Assembly: GCA_030760725.1 (NCBI GenBank)
Contig: JASWHV010000005.1
Span: 94,928,622-94,992,621, forward strand
Direction: 5' to 3'
DNA length: 64,000 nucleotides
From: Neostapfia colusana
Taxonomy: Eukaryota > Streptophyta > Magnoliopsida > Poales > Poaceae
Position 1 is the first letter of the stretch. Every line of letters begins with the position of its first letter. Position numbers and translations under genes: made by a program. The notes under the pieces are model-generated. The model did no database searches, was not told where the DNA came from, and saw only the letters and a program-made list of their open reading frames with translations. Of this stretch, positions 11,635 to 22,634 are shown one piece after another.

Positions 11635-14600
11635 TGACACGACCCCACGGTCTTGTCGAGCCAGGATCACGCTGAGGGGTGCTGTGTTGCACAACACCGA
11701 ATAACACACATCAAAGGTACAAAGAGGAAGCAAAGTTTTATTACATAAATCAGTGTATGAACATTTTCACAACAAAATATGTTCAGTCTACACTCACGGG
11801 CGTAGTTCACGTTCAGCCCGTGAATGTGTCCGCGCTAGCATGCACACACACTAACACGGCGGCGTGCACGACTCCCACTCGACGGGATTCCCCTCCTGGG
11901 GTTCCGTTTCCTCCTCAGGAGTCCCTTCCTCATAGACCCCTGCAAAAGCTTCAAACACAAGCAGTGAGCACGATGGCTCAGCAAGACTGACCCGTCTCTC
12001 CTATACATGAAACTTCTACATGAAGGTTGATAGGTTACATGAGGTAAAATAAGTTGCACAGGACTCGCCTAATTAGTGGAACCTTACTTTCAAGTTTTAG
12101 CAGCAGGTTGTGGAGAACCTTACACTAAGGCACATGAGAGAGCCGCAATCAAACAAGAAACACATTTCTCTCATGCACTCTGCCCCAAAGTTGAAAAGAA
12201 CTTTAATTAGCTCTAAATTACAACAATACATTAACATGCAATGTATATCTTTCAAATCAGCAAACTTTTAACATGTATCTAGCCTGTTCTTTCTATGTCA
12301 CGATACAGTGAACAAGTGGTACTCACTGACTGCGAGGGACGGCGATTATAATCGATTTACACCTGCAGGGTTACCCGAATAACCCGTCACGTATGCCCAT
12401 ACTCGATGTTGCCTACAGCAACCATCACGGACGTCGTACGCAACCACCTTTCACCCGTCAGCCAAATATTGAACCGGTCCTATCGTCCCGAGCAAGAGGT
12501 ATCTGTGCGTGCTACCACAGTGCCGCCAGCCGATTTACACCTCGAGCTCTCAACCTACCCTCTGATAGACAGGCAATGCCGCAATACCCAGCTACCCGAG
12601 TTACATCGGTTTCCCGGTTCCCATATAGCCGGTAGGTCTTCGGTACTGTTCTAGCTTGTTCAACAGGCCCACACACGGCTCGGTCCTCAATCGACACAAG
12701 CGGAGCTATAGCACCAAGGCCCCAAAGTCCTGCTGCCCTTACTCTCCGCTCGGTCTCATTTTTCTTGCCATGTGTTTCATTTGCATATTCTACCCGAGCG
12801 ATGTGCCTCTAGCCTATTCTCGCGAGTAGTTCCAACTACTCGACTTCTACTGAATCCTACTCTATCTTAGCATTGCAGTGGCTAACAAGGTTTTCAATCC
12901 TAATCCCAACCCATGGTTTTCTTTGGCTATGCATTTGGGTTTCAAACAAGACTCTAATGCACAACATAAGTGGTACTCAAAGGAAGTGCTCAAAACAGTA
13001 AAAATTTGTAAAGAGGTTAATGCAAACCGGAGCTTGCCTTGCTGCTCTTAGTCGTAGGCTAGCTGCTCTTCCGGAGTGACGAAGTCTAAGACTTCGGGTT
13101 CCTGCTCAACCTTAGCGACTACATGAGATAACATAAATATGTATCAATTTAAATGCATTTGAGTTGAATTTAACTTGTGAAGACTATAAGTTTTACTAGA
13201 CAGACTCTGAAATTCTTACTGTGGTTTGATTACAACCTAAACAGAGACTTGGCCAGGTTTCATTTGCAGCAAAGCTCATTTGAGCCCTCCACAAATAATT
13301 ATGTACTTGGCCTTAATTGGAGCTCCTAGGGTTTTCTTGGAATTTCATGGAGCAAGCCATGACTTTCTGAAAACTAGATTTTCAGAGGGTTCTAATGGAG
13401 TTGGTCCCACTTAATTTGAAGGTTCCTAACTAGAGATATGAGCTAAACAATTTCAGATAAATTCTGAAAATGTTTCTGGACATTTTCAATTTTCTCTGCA
13501 TAGTTTTATTAATCACACCATTAGGTGGATCAAATTAGCTCAAATGGATCTGAAATTTTTATGGTAGCTCAGGGATATTTTGGTGAACCTCCCAGCAAAA
13601 TTTCAAAATTTTCCTCCAAAGGGTTCTCCAGTTAAAATTCTAACCAGTTTGAATTTTGTAGAATTAATTCTGGAGAAATAGGGATTTTCATGAAGTGAAA
13701 CTTGATTTGCTGGACAGTACTCAGAGAGATGAATCCAACAAAATTTGGTTCACTTGATTTGGAATTTCCTAGCCAAAGTTATGTGGGTTTGAAGTTTGAA
13801 CAAAATCTGAAAATCGGGAAAAAGTTCAAACCGCTGCGCGTGGAACCGGGGCTACATGTCAACTCCTCATTGGTAGACACACACGGCTACTGAATCCTTT
13901 GCGTGCAGCCGCACTCGATCCGGTGCCACAGCAGATCCCAGTTTAAATTTTCCCCCGCTGACAGCCGGGACCCACCGGGCTTCTTCTTCCTCCGGCTGCC
14001 TTTCGCGCGCCCGCGCGCTCAGCTCGCCGGAGCTAACTGCCACTCGCCGGTTCGCCGGTTCTGGCCACCGATCGAGCTGAAGTTCGCCTCCAGGGGGTTT
14101 GCGACGTCGAGGAACACGATTGTGGGGTTATCTAGGGCTGCCGGTGACTGGAATATGGCCGGCGACGTGTGGCGGCCTCGGTTGAGCTTCGGCAGCGTCA
14201 GCCGGGGTTCCCAGCCCGTCAAAAGCTCGACCGACTAGCTCTACAGAACCAGGGCATGACTAGGAAGCTCGGCACAACCTCAAACTTGCTCGGGAGTGGC
14301 TGCAAATATGGTTTCACCATGCGACCGAATGAGTCCGTGAAGAACACCCTCGGAAAAGCTCGGAATATGTCGCCCCGATGTGTTTTCATGCAACAGATGC
14401 AAAAGGGATTTTGATCGCCAGCTAGTCTAGCTGCTACATGCAAGATTTGAGGACCTATGGAGAATCAGAGAGGGAGAATTTTAAGAAACCATACCGGCTG
14501 CTCGGGTTGAACTCGCCGGAGCCAAATCTTCAAATTCGTCGTCGATGCTGCACGGTTTGCTCCAAGAATTGGAGGAGAGTAGCACCACCGTAGCACGCTC

Positions 14601-15708
14601 CCGTAGCCGTGATCGCTCGGCCATGAAAACCCCTGTGGAGGGCTGTCCACGAGCGCCCGACTGTCAGCTGAAGCTAGGTCGTGGCGGAGCGGACTGTGGA
14701 AGGGCAAGGGAGGCCGAAGCTCATCGGTTTCCTGGTCGGGGAGGTGGAGGCTGAGCTCGGGGTAGTGTTTAGCAGCTCGGGAAGGGATGGCGCGGTGATT
14801 TCTGCCGATTTCCCTAGCAAGCCAAGGCAGCGGAGGGAAGAGAGCTCCGCTCGGTGTTCGCACGCGAGGAGGAGAAGGCAATCAGGGTTTGCTTCGGCCA
14901 GAAGGGCGTGGATCACGTTAAAAAGCGATTGGAACCGACCCCGGGACGCCAGCGCGTGGAAACAGGAAGCAGCTGGTGGCGCCGTTGCTCCCCTTGGTGG
15001 CACACGAGCAGCCATCGGTTGCTTCGAGCAGAACAGAGGCAAAGTCATTTGCTTTATGTGCAAGTTTTGATCCGCAGCTCAATGACATGTGGGTCCCACC
15101 CCCATTTAACCTCTGAAATTAACTTCCTCTCACTGCTACAAACAGTAATCCCCCTAATACCCTTGGTCATTTGAATTATCTACCAACTAGCCATTTGAAT
15201 TTGATAGAATTCGAATTGTGGAGTATTTGAATGTATTTTCAGCACATATGCAGTTTGAAATTCAAATTGACTTTGAATTCGCTATACTTAGCTCATGTCA
15301 AGATCAACTCCAAATGGAGTGAAAATTTGTGTGTGAGCTCACAAAAATGTGCTGAGTAATAATATGCCTCCCACTTTTGAATTCATGGGATGGAAATAGT
15401 TTGAATTTGAATTTGAGTTCAAACCACCCTCTTTCTAGCTATACCCAAAATGACTTCAAAAAGGTTTTGAATTTGGGTGAAACTTGGCATGGACATTCCT
15501 AGCAAGTTGTAGGAGTTTTTTTTCATATACCCAGCCCCTATATGATGCATGTGGGAAATGCCACCTTTGCATTTTGTTAGTTTATTTTATAATGAGTATG
15601 TTGATGGTGGTTACTTGCTCTTCAAATGTGTTCACCAAGTTTCTTCAAATGAAGGGTGTGTGGGGTGATGAACACTTTGAATGTGTGCCAAAAACTTAGG
15701 CGCTTACA
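11635..15708 (-). repeat. 5' LTR of element E
   Basis: A 4074-base LTR. On the minus strand it starts TGTAAGCGCC at 15708 and ends GTGTCA at 11635, next to the primer-binding site. A polyadenylation signal AATAAA lies at 11742-11737, and a 20-bp perfect palindrome with a 2-base loop at 12823-12842. The GC-rich third (13840-15070) differs from that of A and B, so E belongs to a distinct subfamily. The terminal and middle thirds match A and B well. It contains the putative three-exon ORF described separately. Confidence 0.9.
11851..14624 (-). pseudogene. LTR-encoded three-exon acidic ORF, copy E
   Basis: The minus-strand model has exon 1 at 14624-14495 (ATG, 43 codons plus one base, donor GCCG|GTATGG), exon 2 at 13118-13038 (81 nt after TGTAG, ending CAAG before GCAAGC), and exon 3 at 11939-11851 (89 nt after TTTTGCAG, ending TAG). 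Both junctions are phase 1 and the reading frame carries across. Exon 2 encodes EPEVLDFVTPEEQLAYD and then has TAA where other copies have CAA or CAG. Exon 3 encodes YEEGTPEEETEPQEGNP and then VEWES. The splice sites are predictions. The in-frame ATG makes this copy a good source for the true start. Confidence 0.4.
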
Positions 15709-18207
15709 GGCCATGTCCGTGCTTAGAAGGTCACCACGGAGCTGTATAGCTAAGAGTTGCTCGGAATGAGCCTCTGTAGGGGCTGGGCGACGTACCCGGA
15801 GTTGCTCCGCAGCTGCGGCCCGTCGCCGACCAGTTTCCGGCCACCTAGAGCTTCGGCCGACCCTGGGATGAGTTCCTCGTGTCCTACAAGGCAGGAGCGA
15901 CGAGTTTCAGCCCTATGGGAGGCTGGAAGAGGGGTTTCCGCAGATCTCGCTGGAGAAGCGCCGCCACCCGATGCTGCACGCGCGAGGAAGAAGAAGGGCA
16001 CGGGTGGGGCCCACATGCAGGGTTTAAACATTTCTTTGAATTTCAGATTTCAGTTCAATTTCAAATGGCCATAACTTTTGCTAGGATGGTCTAAATTTAG
16101 TGAACAAAATTTTGTTGGATTCAGCTTTTCGAGTACTATCCAGCAAAACAAGTTTCAGCTCATGAAACTTAATATTTTCCAGAATTAATTCCCTACAATT
16201 TAAAATGTTGGAAATTTTATCTGGAGATTGATTTTATGGAAAATTCTGAAATTCGGCCAGGAGGTTCATTTGAAAATCCTTGGGTCACAGGAAAAATTTC
16301 AGATCCATACAAGTTCATATAGTTCCCCTAATGGTGTGATTAAGTAAACTGCCCTGAGATAATAGAAAAATGTACAGAAACATTTTTCAGATTTTTTGAA
16401 ATCTTGTTTAGGGCGTAACTTTCTCTAGGATTCTTCAAATGACATGAGACAAATTCCATTAGAACCATCTCAAACTCTAGTTTCCAGAAAGTAATGGTTT
16501 GATCCATGAAAATCCGTGGAAATCCATAGGAGCTCTAGTAATGACCAATTAGACTTTTATTTGTGCAGAGATCAAATGAGCTTAGGTTCAAATGAAAGTT
16601 GGGCAAGTCTCTGGTTAGGTCCTTACCAAGACACCATAAAAATTGCAGAGCCAAAGGGGGTGTCTAACTAGAGTTATGGTCTTTACATACTCAATTTAAC
16701 ACGTTGCATTTAAAAGTACATATCGTTACATTGCTCACGTGTAGTCGCTGAAAGCGAGGAGACCCCAGAAGTTTTGGACTTCCTACTTCTGGATGATATG
16801 CTAACAACTGACCAGCAGCAACAAGGCAAGCCCCGGTTGGATTGAACAAGTTTTAAAGTTTTGCTTTATATACACTTAGTGTGAAGTATGTATGTGCATT
16901 AGGTGTAGAATGGATGAAACCCAAATGCATAACTGGATCATTCCAACAAGAGTGAGGGTAGTGTCTAAGTCCTCGAGTAGTTTATGCTCTGATTAATGTG
17001 TATAGACTTTGGTACAAGTCGAGTAGTTGGAATCTACTCGCGAGTATTGGCTTCGGGACACACGGGATTGGTTCGAGTGATGTGAGATCACTTTAGTAAG
17101 AAAATGAGACTAGGCAGGGGCTAGGGCACAGCAAGAGGAAGTCTTGTGGGTGCAGCCTGTCCGTGTTGATTGAGGACCGATCCTTGTGCAGCCCCGCTGA
17201 ACTAGTTTTGAACGTACCGAATGCATATCGGATATATGGGCCCCGATAAACCGATGTAACCTATACCTCCGGGCGTCAAGGCATAACGCACCGATTTATA
17301 GGTGTAGGTTGAGGGCAGTAAGGTGGAAGTCCGCTAACGTGCATAGAGATATGCTCCGTGTAGGGAACCTCCTGTCCATTTTGGTGCGACCGATTCGACG
17401 TTTGGGCTGTTTGGTGAAAGGTTGTCCCGTACGACACGGGGTGAGCGTGCTGTGTGCAGCTCTGCATGTAGGCGTACGTGACGTGCTATTCGGGTATCCC
17501 TGCAGGTGTATATCGAGTCGATTCATCGTCCCTCACGGTTATGAGTACCACTATTTCACTGAGTTGTGACGTAGGTTCATATATGGAATGTTATGATTCA
17601 ATACTGCTGTTATGAATAATTTGTATTGTTACATGTGTGCCACCAAATATTGCTTACTAAATTTCAGATTCATGAACGGTTAACTTGTGGCTAAAAGTTG
17701 AATTAAGGCTGAACTTGTAGGCAAGTCCTTTGCTGCAAATTGCCCTCGCACCTTTGTATGACTTGCACGTAGAGTTTCATGTGTAGGAGCGTCGGTTGAG
17801 ACTTGCTGAGCCATTGTGCTCACGGTTGCTGCTATGAGTGTTTCTAGGTGAGGAGTACCCCACGGACTCGGAGTACGAGTCCACCGGTGAGGGCTACCCT
17901 CTGTTGGGGACCACGGCTGAGTGGGAGTCGTACACGCCGCGCTGAGCTGAGGAGTGGAGCTAGTGTGGGTTGTCCATAGGGCTGGACAACCGACTTTTGC
18001 TAGTTAGGTGGGCGTGAGTTGTAAAAATTTTGCTTCCACTGTTGTAGACTCTGTAATTAGTTATAAACTGAAGGTTTGTACTACTTTGTACATATTCAGT
18101 TTGTTTTCAATGTAATACTTTGGGTTGCCTTATGGTGTGTTCTGTCGTGTGTCGCATCGTGCGGCACCACCCTCTGAGATCCTAGGCGTACGGATTCCGG
18201 TCCGTCA
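15709..18207 (+). repeat. LTR of element D, 3' part (diverged chromovirus LTR)
   Basis: Plus-strand sequence collinear with the last 60% of family 1 LTRs: a GC-rich block, an AT-rich block, TGTAG|TCGCT with AAGGCAAG, the near-palindrome at 17020-17040, then gattgaggaccga. It ends GGTCCGTCA at 18207. The left part is interrupted by element E. Right of 18207 the sequence switches to a minus-strand chromodomain gene, so D is inserted there; possible target bases are CAGAG (18208-18212). It may be a 3' LTR or a solo LTR; the window does not decide. Identity to family 1 is clearly lower than among A, B and E. Confidence 0.75.
16745..17945 (+). other. LTR-encoded acidic ORF, exons 2 and 3, copy D
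   Basis: Exon 2 is 16745-16825 (81 nt after GTGTAG, ending CAAG before GCAAGC), encoding PEVLDF and a Gln-rich end. Exon 3 is 17848-17945 (98 nt after a TTTCTAG acceptor), with GEEYPTDSEYES and then AEWESYTPR before TGA. Phase 1 is kept at both sides. In a strongly diverged LTR, exon 2 still has exactly 81 nt and no stop, and exon 3 still ends in the same EWESYTP motif. Exon 1 would lie left of the E insertion and is not in the window. Confidence 0.45.
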
Positions 18208-18396
18208 CAGAGGTCTTCCTCACGCTCCCACGTAGCTTCGGCTTCCATGTGTTGGCTCCATTGTACTTTGCACCAATAGATTACTTTGTTCCTCGTGACC
18301 CTTTCCTTCACGTCCAAGATTTTGATGCGGTGTTCAGCGTAGGTCAGATCCTCTTGAAGCTTTTGCTCATCCATCGGTAGTTATTCTTCCGGTACT
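18208..18396 (-). pseudogene. pol: chromodomain end of pol, element H, cut on both sides
   Basis: The minus-strand translation shows DEQKLQEDLTYAEHRIKILD, then VKERVTRNKVIYWCKVQW and ATWEREEDL. This is an integrase C-terminal chromodomain of the same family as element C (compare 55700-55850). The fragment starts where LTR C begins (18397) and ends where LTR D ends (18207). H is therefore an older element of C's family, in opposite orientation, which took two independent insertions within 190 bases of each other. Its upstream pol lies beyond the right window edge if the nesting is correct. Confidence 0.85.
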
Positions 18397-18465
18397 TGTA
18401 ACACCCTCAAATTCATTACCATGCATTGCATACATTTTTCATGTAGAGAAGCATTTGAAAAGAAG

Positions 18466-18660
18466 TAGAAATGGAGAAAAACCCTAGAAATGGAGAAAAA
18501 AACCATAGAAATGGAGAAAGAACCATAGAAATGGAGAAAGAACCATAGAAATGGAGAAAGAACTACAGAAATGGAGAAGTGAATATAGAAATGGAGAAAG
18601 GGACATAGAAATGGAGAGGGGAATATAGGAATGGGAAAAGGGACATAGAAATGGAGAGAA
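18466..18660 (+). repeat. 20-bp tandem repeat in U3 of C 5' LTR
   Basis: About ten imperfect copies of a 20-base purine-rich unit containing ATAGAAATGGAGAAAG. The 3' LTR has about one unit fewer (55989-56160). It lies 240-430 bases upstream of the TATA box, where U3 enhancers usually lie. It stays open in several frames because of composition, so the ORFs here are not genes. Confidence 0.85.
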
Positions 18661-18896
18661 ATTGAAATAAGATAGCTGAAATGAGCCATTCCCAAATTTC
18701 CCCAAATTTCCCCCAAAATTTTGAAAATTCCCCAATTCCCAAAAGGGGAATTTTCCCCACATTCAGGGGAAATTTATCCCCATGCTGCCACAGCCTAAAA
18801 GGGAAACAAATCTCTAGGACTCTTTGGTTAAGTTCCAAATTGACTAGGACTCTTGGTTGAGTTCCAATTGGAGTAGGACTCCCCTTTTTTTCCCCT

Positions 18897-18904
18897 TATA
18901 AATA
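18897..18904 (+). promoter_or_regulatory. TATA box of C 5' LTR
   Basis: TATAAATA after a pyrimidine tract (CCCCTTTTTTTCCCCT), followed by CAACCCCC. This is the best core promoter in the window. The 3' LTR has CTAAATACAA at the same place (56391), so its TATA is damaged. Confidence 0.65.
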
Positions 18905-19020
18905 CAACCCCCAGCCCCCCCCCCTTGGCCACAGCCCCTTCCCCCTCCCAAGTCGCCGAGTTGGAGACCCCCCCTCCAAGTCGCCGAGTTGGCCACCCCC
19001 CCTGCCGGAGTTTGGTCGCC

Positions 19021-19128
19021 GGTGAGCCCTGCCGGTGAGCCCCACCGACGAGCCCCGCCGTCGAGCCCCGTCGTCGAGCCCCTCCATTGAGCCCCGTCGT
19101 CGAGACCCGCCGACGAGCCCCATCACGC
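19021..19128 (+). repeat. 13-bp GC-rich tandem repeat in C 5' LTR
   Basis: About eight imperfect copies of CGAGCCCCGTCGT just downstream of the predicted transcription start. The 3' LTR has about nine copies at 56519-56636. It would lie in the 5' untranslated part of the transcript. Confidence 0.8.
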
Positions 19129-19179
19129 CTCGCCGTCGCTGGAAAAGAAGCCCGACGATCTGTCCTACCCTAATCTTCC

Positions 19180-20816
19180 ATAGAAAAATCCCCCGCTTCT
19201 GCCGTTGCTAGGAGAAAGGCCCTGCCACAAGAAGGAAGTGAGGTAACTGTTCATTACCCATCTTACGATGTCGCCGCTGTTTCTACGCATCTGTTTTCTT
19301 CACCGTTTTCAAACAGAAAATTTTGTGTGTGGACAGATCGCGTTTTGATCGATTTTGACGGTAGAATTGATCTAGATCTTGAGTCAAGATCATCACCACG
19401 TCCACACTTGATTCCTACACCCTTGTTCATCATAAAACCCCATGAAAGCCCATTAAAACATGCAAGAACACGTACAAACTGGTTTTATAAAACTGCACTA
19501 TAGGATTTGCATTCATCTACCCTGTTGCATCTTGAGTAAAGTTTGTGCATGATGATTGATTGCTGTAAATTTTGTATGTGCATGATTGTGAGTAGAAGGT
19601 CAAGCTCAAGAGGCCGTCTACGAGGAACTACAGCACCAAGACATTGAAACGCTTGAGCAACAAGAACCACGGGAGCAAGGCAAGTGCCCCTTGACCATAT
19701 TGATCCCATGTTTTGAAAATGTTTTGTTTGCGAAAATGTGTATCCTTGAGTCAACTTGATGGGACACCCTTTTATAGGAGTTTACTAGTTTTGTTAACCA
19801 TCCTTGTCGCCCGGAAATTTGATGAGTCGGGTATGGTCGTTTTTCCTTTTTGCTTCGCTTAATTTACGGAATACGGGAAGTTGAATTAAAACATGTTTAG
19901 CTACTGCACTCATATGAATAATGACGATGAGGACTTGATGATGATAATGAGCATGGAATCGATGAGATCTAGGAAAGATTGGTTCATGGATGTTTCTGGA
20001 TGAGATGGTGGTTTACTTGCCGTAGATCTAAGGACCGGTTCATGCGAGAATATGACAGGAAAACAGTGCCACCACAAGGCCAAATATGTGTAAGGCTTAG
20101 CTGATTAATTAGGTGTGTTGCTAGCTTGTTATGGACTGTTGGATGGCGCGGGGAATGGGAGTCGAGAGGGACTGCTTTGAAAACTGCATGGCACAAGAGG
20201 GGGCCCGTGGGTGGGAGAGTGGAGATTCGAGCCTGCCGGTGAAACCTCAGTGGGTCCGTACATCTAGTAGCCCGACGGTTGTGTACTGGTATAATGGAGG
20301 TTCTCTAGTTGTCGACGGGTGACGAAATCACGAACTTATGAGTAAAGTGGTGCCACCTCTGCAGAGCGTAAAACTATCGTTGGACCTTACGTCGGACTAG
20401 CCAAAATAAGTCAGACCTAGACAAAGAAAGTCGGACCTTACGTCGGACCTATCGTTGAACCTTGCAGGAGCTCGGACCTAGAGTCGGACCTTGTTAAAAA
20501 GGTGTTTTGGTAGTATTCAAAGCTTTTATCGTCAAAGCCAATGTATTCAGCACACATAGATCTCACATGATGAAAGAATGTTGCTGACTTACTTGGTTAT
20601 ATTGGGATTTAATTCATCTAGACTTAGTTGCTGCTTTACCATGTTTGTGAAATAAAATTTGCTTGCTGCAATGAGCCTTTTTATTCTATACCTTGTTGTA
20701 AGCTACATGTCATATTTTTCCCATACTTGCTGAGTACGACATGTACTCACCCTTGCATTACCACATATACATCAGCTACAGGAGAAGAGTACTTCGAGGA
20801 ACATGTGGAGTACTAG
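19180..20816 (+). other. LTR-encoded acidic ORF, copy C 5' LTR
   Basis: Candidate exon 1 is the open frame from about 19180 to 19360 (contains SYDVAAVST, FCVWTDRVLIDFD), with donor GACG|GTAGAATT. Exon 2 is 19593-19679 (87 nt; QEAVYEEL, LEQQEPREQ), ending CAAG before a textbook GC donor GCAAGT. Exon 3 begins at 20776 or 20782 and ends TAG at 20814-20816 (GEEYFEEHVEY). Both junctions are phase 1, as in family 1 and D. No ATG opens exon 1. The unspliced frame also stays open to TAG at 19501-19503, so an unspliced ORF is an alternative. The putative intron 2 contains the copia fragment. Confidence 0.4.
20379..20567 (+). mobile_element. terminal fragment of a copia (S-type) LTR inside LTR C
   Basis: The sequence matches 59700-59848 of the S LTR, including repeated gtcggacct units and the end gtattcagcacacatag, and stops precisely at the LTR terminus TCTCACA. 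Directly after it comes TGATG. The same five bases precede the S element in C's 3' LTR (58163-58167). The left edge at 20378/20379 removes the C segment equivalent to 57920-58167 and most of the copia LTR. Confidence 0.8.
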
Positions 20817-21088
20817 GCGTGCACACTACCGTGAACATGCCTGTGGAGTTGAAGATTGGATCCTGCTGTTTTAGTTATTTTCCGCTGTCGTTTAGAGTCT
20901 TCCGCTGCAATAATAAGTTAGAGATTCATGAGTGAGACATTGAGTCATTTTAATAAAGTACTTAAACACTATTTATTCGTGGTTATATTCTGAATTCAGT
21001 TTGTGGGATACATGTGTATGTGTGATGAACATCCTGGGCACATATATGCATTCACTTGGTTCTATTTTCGGAACTAGGTGTCACAGAT

Positions 21089-21102
21089 TGGTATCAGAGC
21101 CA
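21089..21102 (+). promoter_or_regulatory. primer-binding site of C
   Basis: TGGTATCAGAGCCA is a full match to the complement of the plant initiator-Met tRNA 3' end. It lies 3 bases after the LTR end. Confidence 0.92.
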
Positions 21103-21358
21103 CGTTGACCGTAGGATGCAAGCCTAGGTAGAATGGACACTCTAAAACACATAGGAACACCCCTCTAAAATGCTATTTTTGAAAATTGCTTGCTGCTGCA
21201 CTTTACTTGTCAATTAAGCCACTGCAAAGTGCTATTTTCAGCCCCTCTTTTTCTTTTCTTTGGACAGCAACACTTTTGCTTTCTGCTTAATAGATTCTGA
21301 AGTTTTGGAGTTATTTCTTCGTTCTCTAAAGATTCTCATGTCCTATTTATAGATTCCG
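21103..21358 (+). other. short leader of C
   Basis: 256 bases between the primer site and ORF0, much shorter than in family 1. It ends TATTTATAG then ATTCCG, an acceptor-like sequence just before the ORF0 frame. I see nothing else. Confidence 0.5.
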
Positions 21359-22231
21359 GTGATAAGGAGCACAACACGCATAAGGACTCGTCCACCACCA
21401 CGTGGGAGTGCACTTAACCCCATTGAGGTGTCCGATGGACCATATTGGGAGGAGGTGAAGATGGAACCTCATGATGAAGATGAAGTCAATAGCTCTATGC
21501 ATGAGGAAGAGGATCCAGAAGAGGTGGAACCATTCGACGACGACATGGGAGATGATCCACAAGAATGGCATTAGTACGAACCTCAGGAGGAGTTTCACGC
21601 GGGCTCACACCCCGTGTCGCCTCATGAAGCTATGTCGGGAGTATATGAATCCGAGGAGGAGCCACCCCTTGCTGAGGCCAAGAATGAAGGTGATGAACGG
21701 GCTAACCGTTCAGTTCAAGAATTCCGGTCCGACGGAATGGAAAGAGGACACATATCCAAGGAGCTCAAAGAATTTCTTTATTGCTGCAGCTTATACCCGG
21801 AATACCTTCTCAAGAAAGTCCCTCGTCTCGGACATGAAGAGTGGAAGGCTGAATTAACAAACCTATCTAACGGTAGGGTTGTCACCCGGCACTTCGCACC
21901 CACATGGAGAGCTACAAGGGCAGAAGCTATCGATGATGCTGCATGGGATGCACTCAGCGGACTGTGCTACGCCTTCTGTGAGCAGCTTGAGGAAACCACT
22001 TTTCAGCTGCACCCGTATCAGAAGAGTGGTACAAGGGAGATCATTGGACCCTATGTAGGAGCTCTCTCCAACCCACAAGCTGCTGATAAGTCTCAGAGTT
22101 TGCTCGTGGATTTAGGAAACCGCTATGCAAGCGCACAAGAAGAGATCCGTTACCTCCGCAAGAAGCTGTATTTGCTGGAGAAACAAGAGGAGACTCGTGC
22201 CAACGCGGGAACAAACGGAGCACCAGCATAA
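21359..22231 (+). pseudogene. ORF0 of C (diverged relative of family 1 ORF0)
   Basis: One frame of 290 codons with a single TAG at 21572-21574 (probably from CAG). The opening codon is GTG where an ATG is expected. The N-terminal 80 residues are very acidic. From about residue 120 the order is helix (ELKEFLYCCSLYPEY), strand (EWKAELTNL), strand (RVVTRHFAPTW), helix (AEAIDDAAWDALSGLCYAF), and a C-terminal coiled coil (NRYASAQEEIRYLRKKLYLL). The family 1 ORF0 has the same order, including an A-rich helix ending in an FC-type motif, so I infer common origin despite low identity. The position between primer site and gag is also the same. Confidence 0.65.
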
Positions 22232-22634
22232 TCCATCCCTACATGGACAGCCGACTCACCATGGAATGCGCCCATGTATGTACCACCCCCATCACACGGC
22301 GAGAACAGCACCGGTTCTCACGATTAAGTTTAGGTTTCCATTGAATAAAGCTGTAATAGGAACATTTAGATGGCCATGAGTCAAATAAGAATAGTGTGCT
22401 GAAATTTTTGTGATGATTGCTTAGTTTGTGTGCTGATGTGAGTTGTGGGACGCTTCGGCGAATGTCCACATCCACACATAGTGGAGAGATGTGAGATGCT
22501 TTGGCACGTGTTCACGTCCTCATATAGACTGAAATTAATAAAAGAAGATACTTAGTTCATACACCTTGATGCATATAGTTGGGAAGTCACTTTTTTCAGT
22601 TCTGAATTCTATTCCGGAAGTAAGCAATAAAATA
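22232..22634 (+). other. non-coding stretch where gag of C should be
   Basis: Four hundred AT-rich bases with several AATAAA-like strings (22342, 22532). No gag motif, zinc knuckle or protease DSG is present. A chromovirus needs over 1 kb of gag here, so gag and the first half of protease have been deleted. The deletion points are not visible by eye. Confidence 0.6.

Larger units (their letters stand above)
6855..15708 (-). mobile_element. element E: family 1 chromovirus, 3' part separated by insertion F
   Basis: Reading on the minus strand: 5' LTR (15708-11635), primer-binding site, leader, ORF0, gag, protease, then reverse transcriptase, which stops at 6855 where LTR F begins. RNase H, integrase, chromodomain and 3' LTR are not in the window. 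The protein order matches Ty3/gypsy chromoviruses. The long LTRs and the gag-pol sequence suggest the Tekay/Del group (inference). E's 5' end abuts a plus-strand LTR remnant (D) exactly at TG, indicating insertion into D with possible target bases GGCCA (15709-15713). Confidence 0.85.
18397..21085 (+). repeat. 5' LTR of element C
   Basis: Starts TGTAACACCC and ends TGTCACA just before the primer-binding site; the exact end is 21083 or 21085. U3 holds a 20-bp tandem repeat (18466-18660) and a TATA box (18897-18904). A GC-rich 13-mer repeat (19021-19128) follows directly downstream. A polyadenylation signal AATAAA is at 20952-20957. A block at 20379-20567 is not C sequence but the end of a copia LTR. 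A putative spliced ORF runs through the LTR. Confidence 0.85.

Noticed and set aside
18466..18660. Possible CRISPR-like array (regular 20-bp units)
   Set aside because: Units are directly adjacent with no spacers, inside a plant LTR.
21089..21102. tRNA gene
   Set aside because: TGGTATCAGAGC-type sites here are single primer-binding sites next to LTR ends; no cloverleaf surrounds them.
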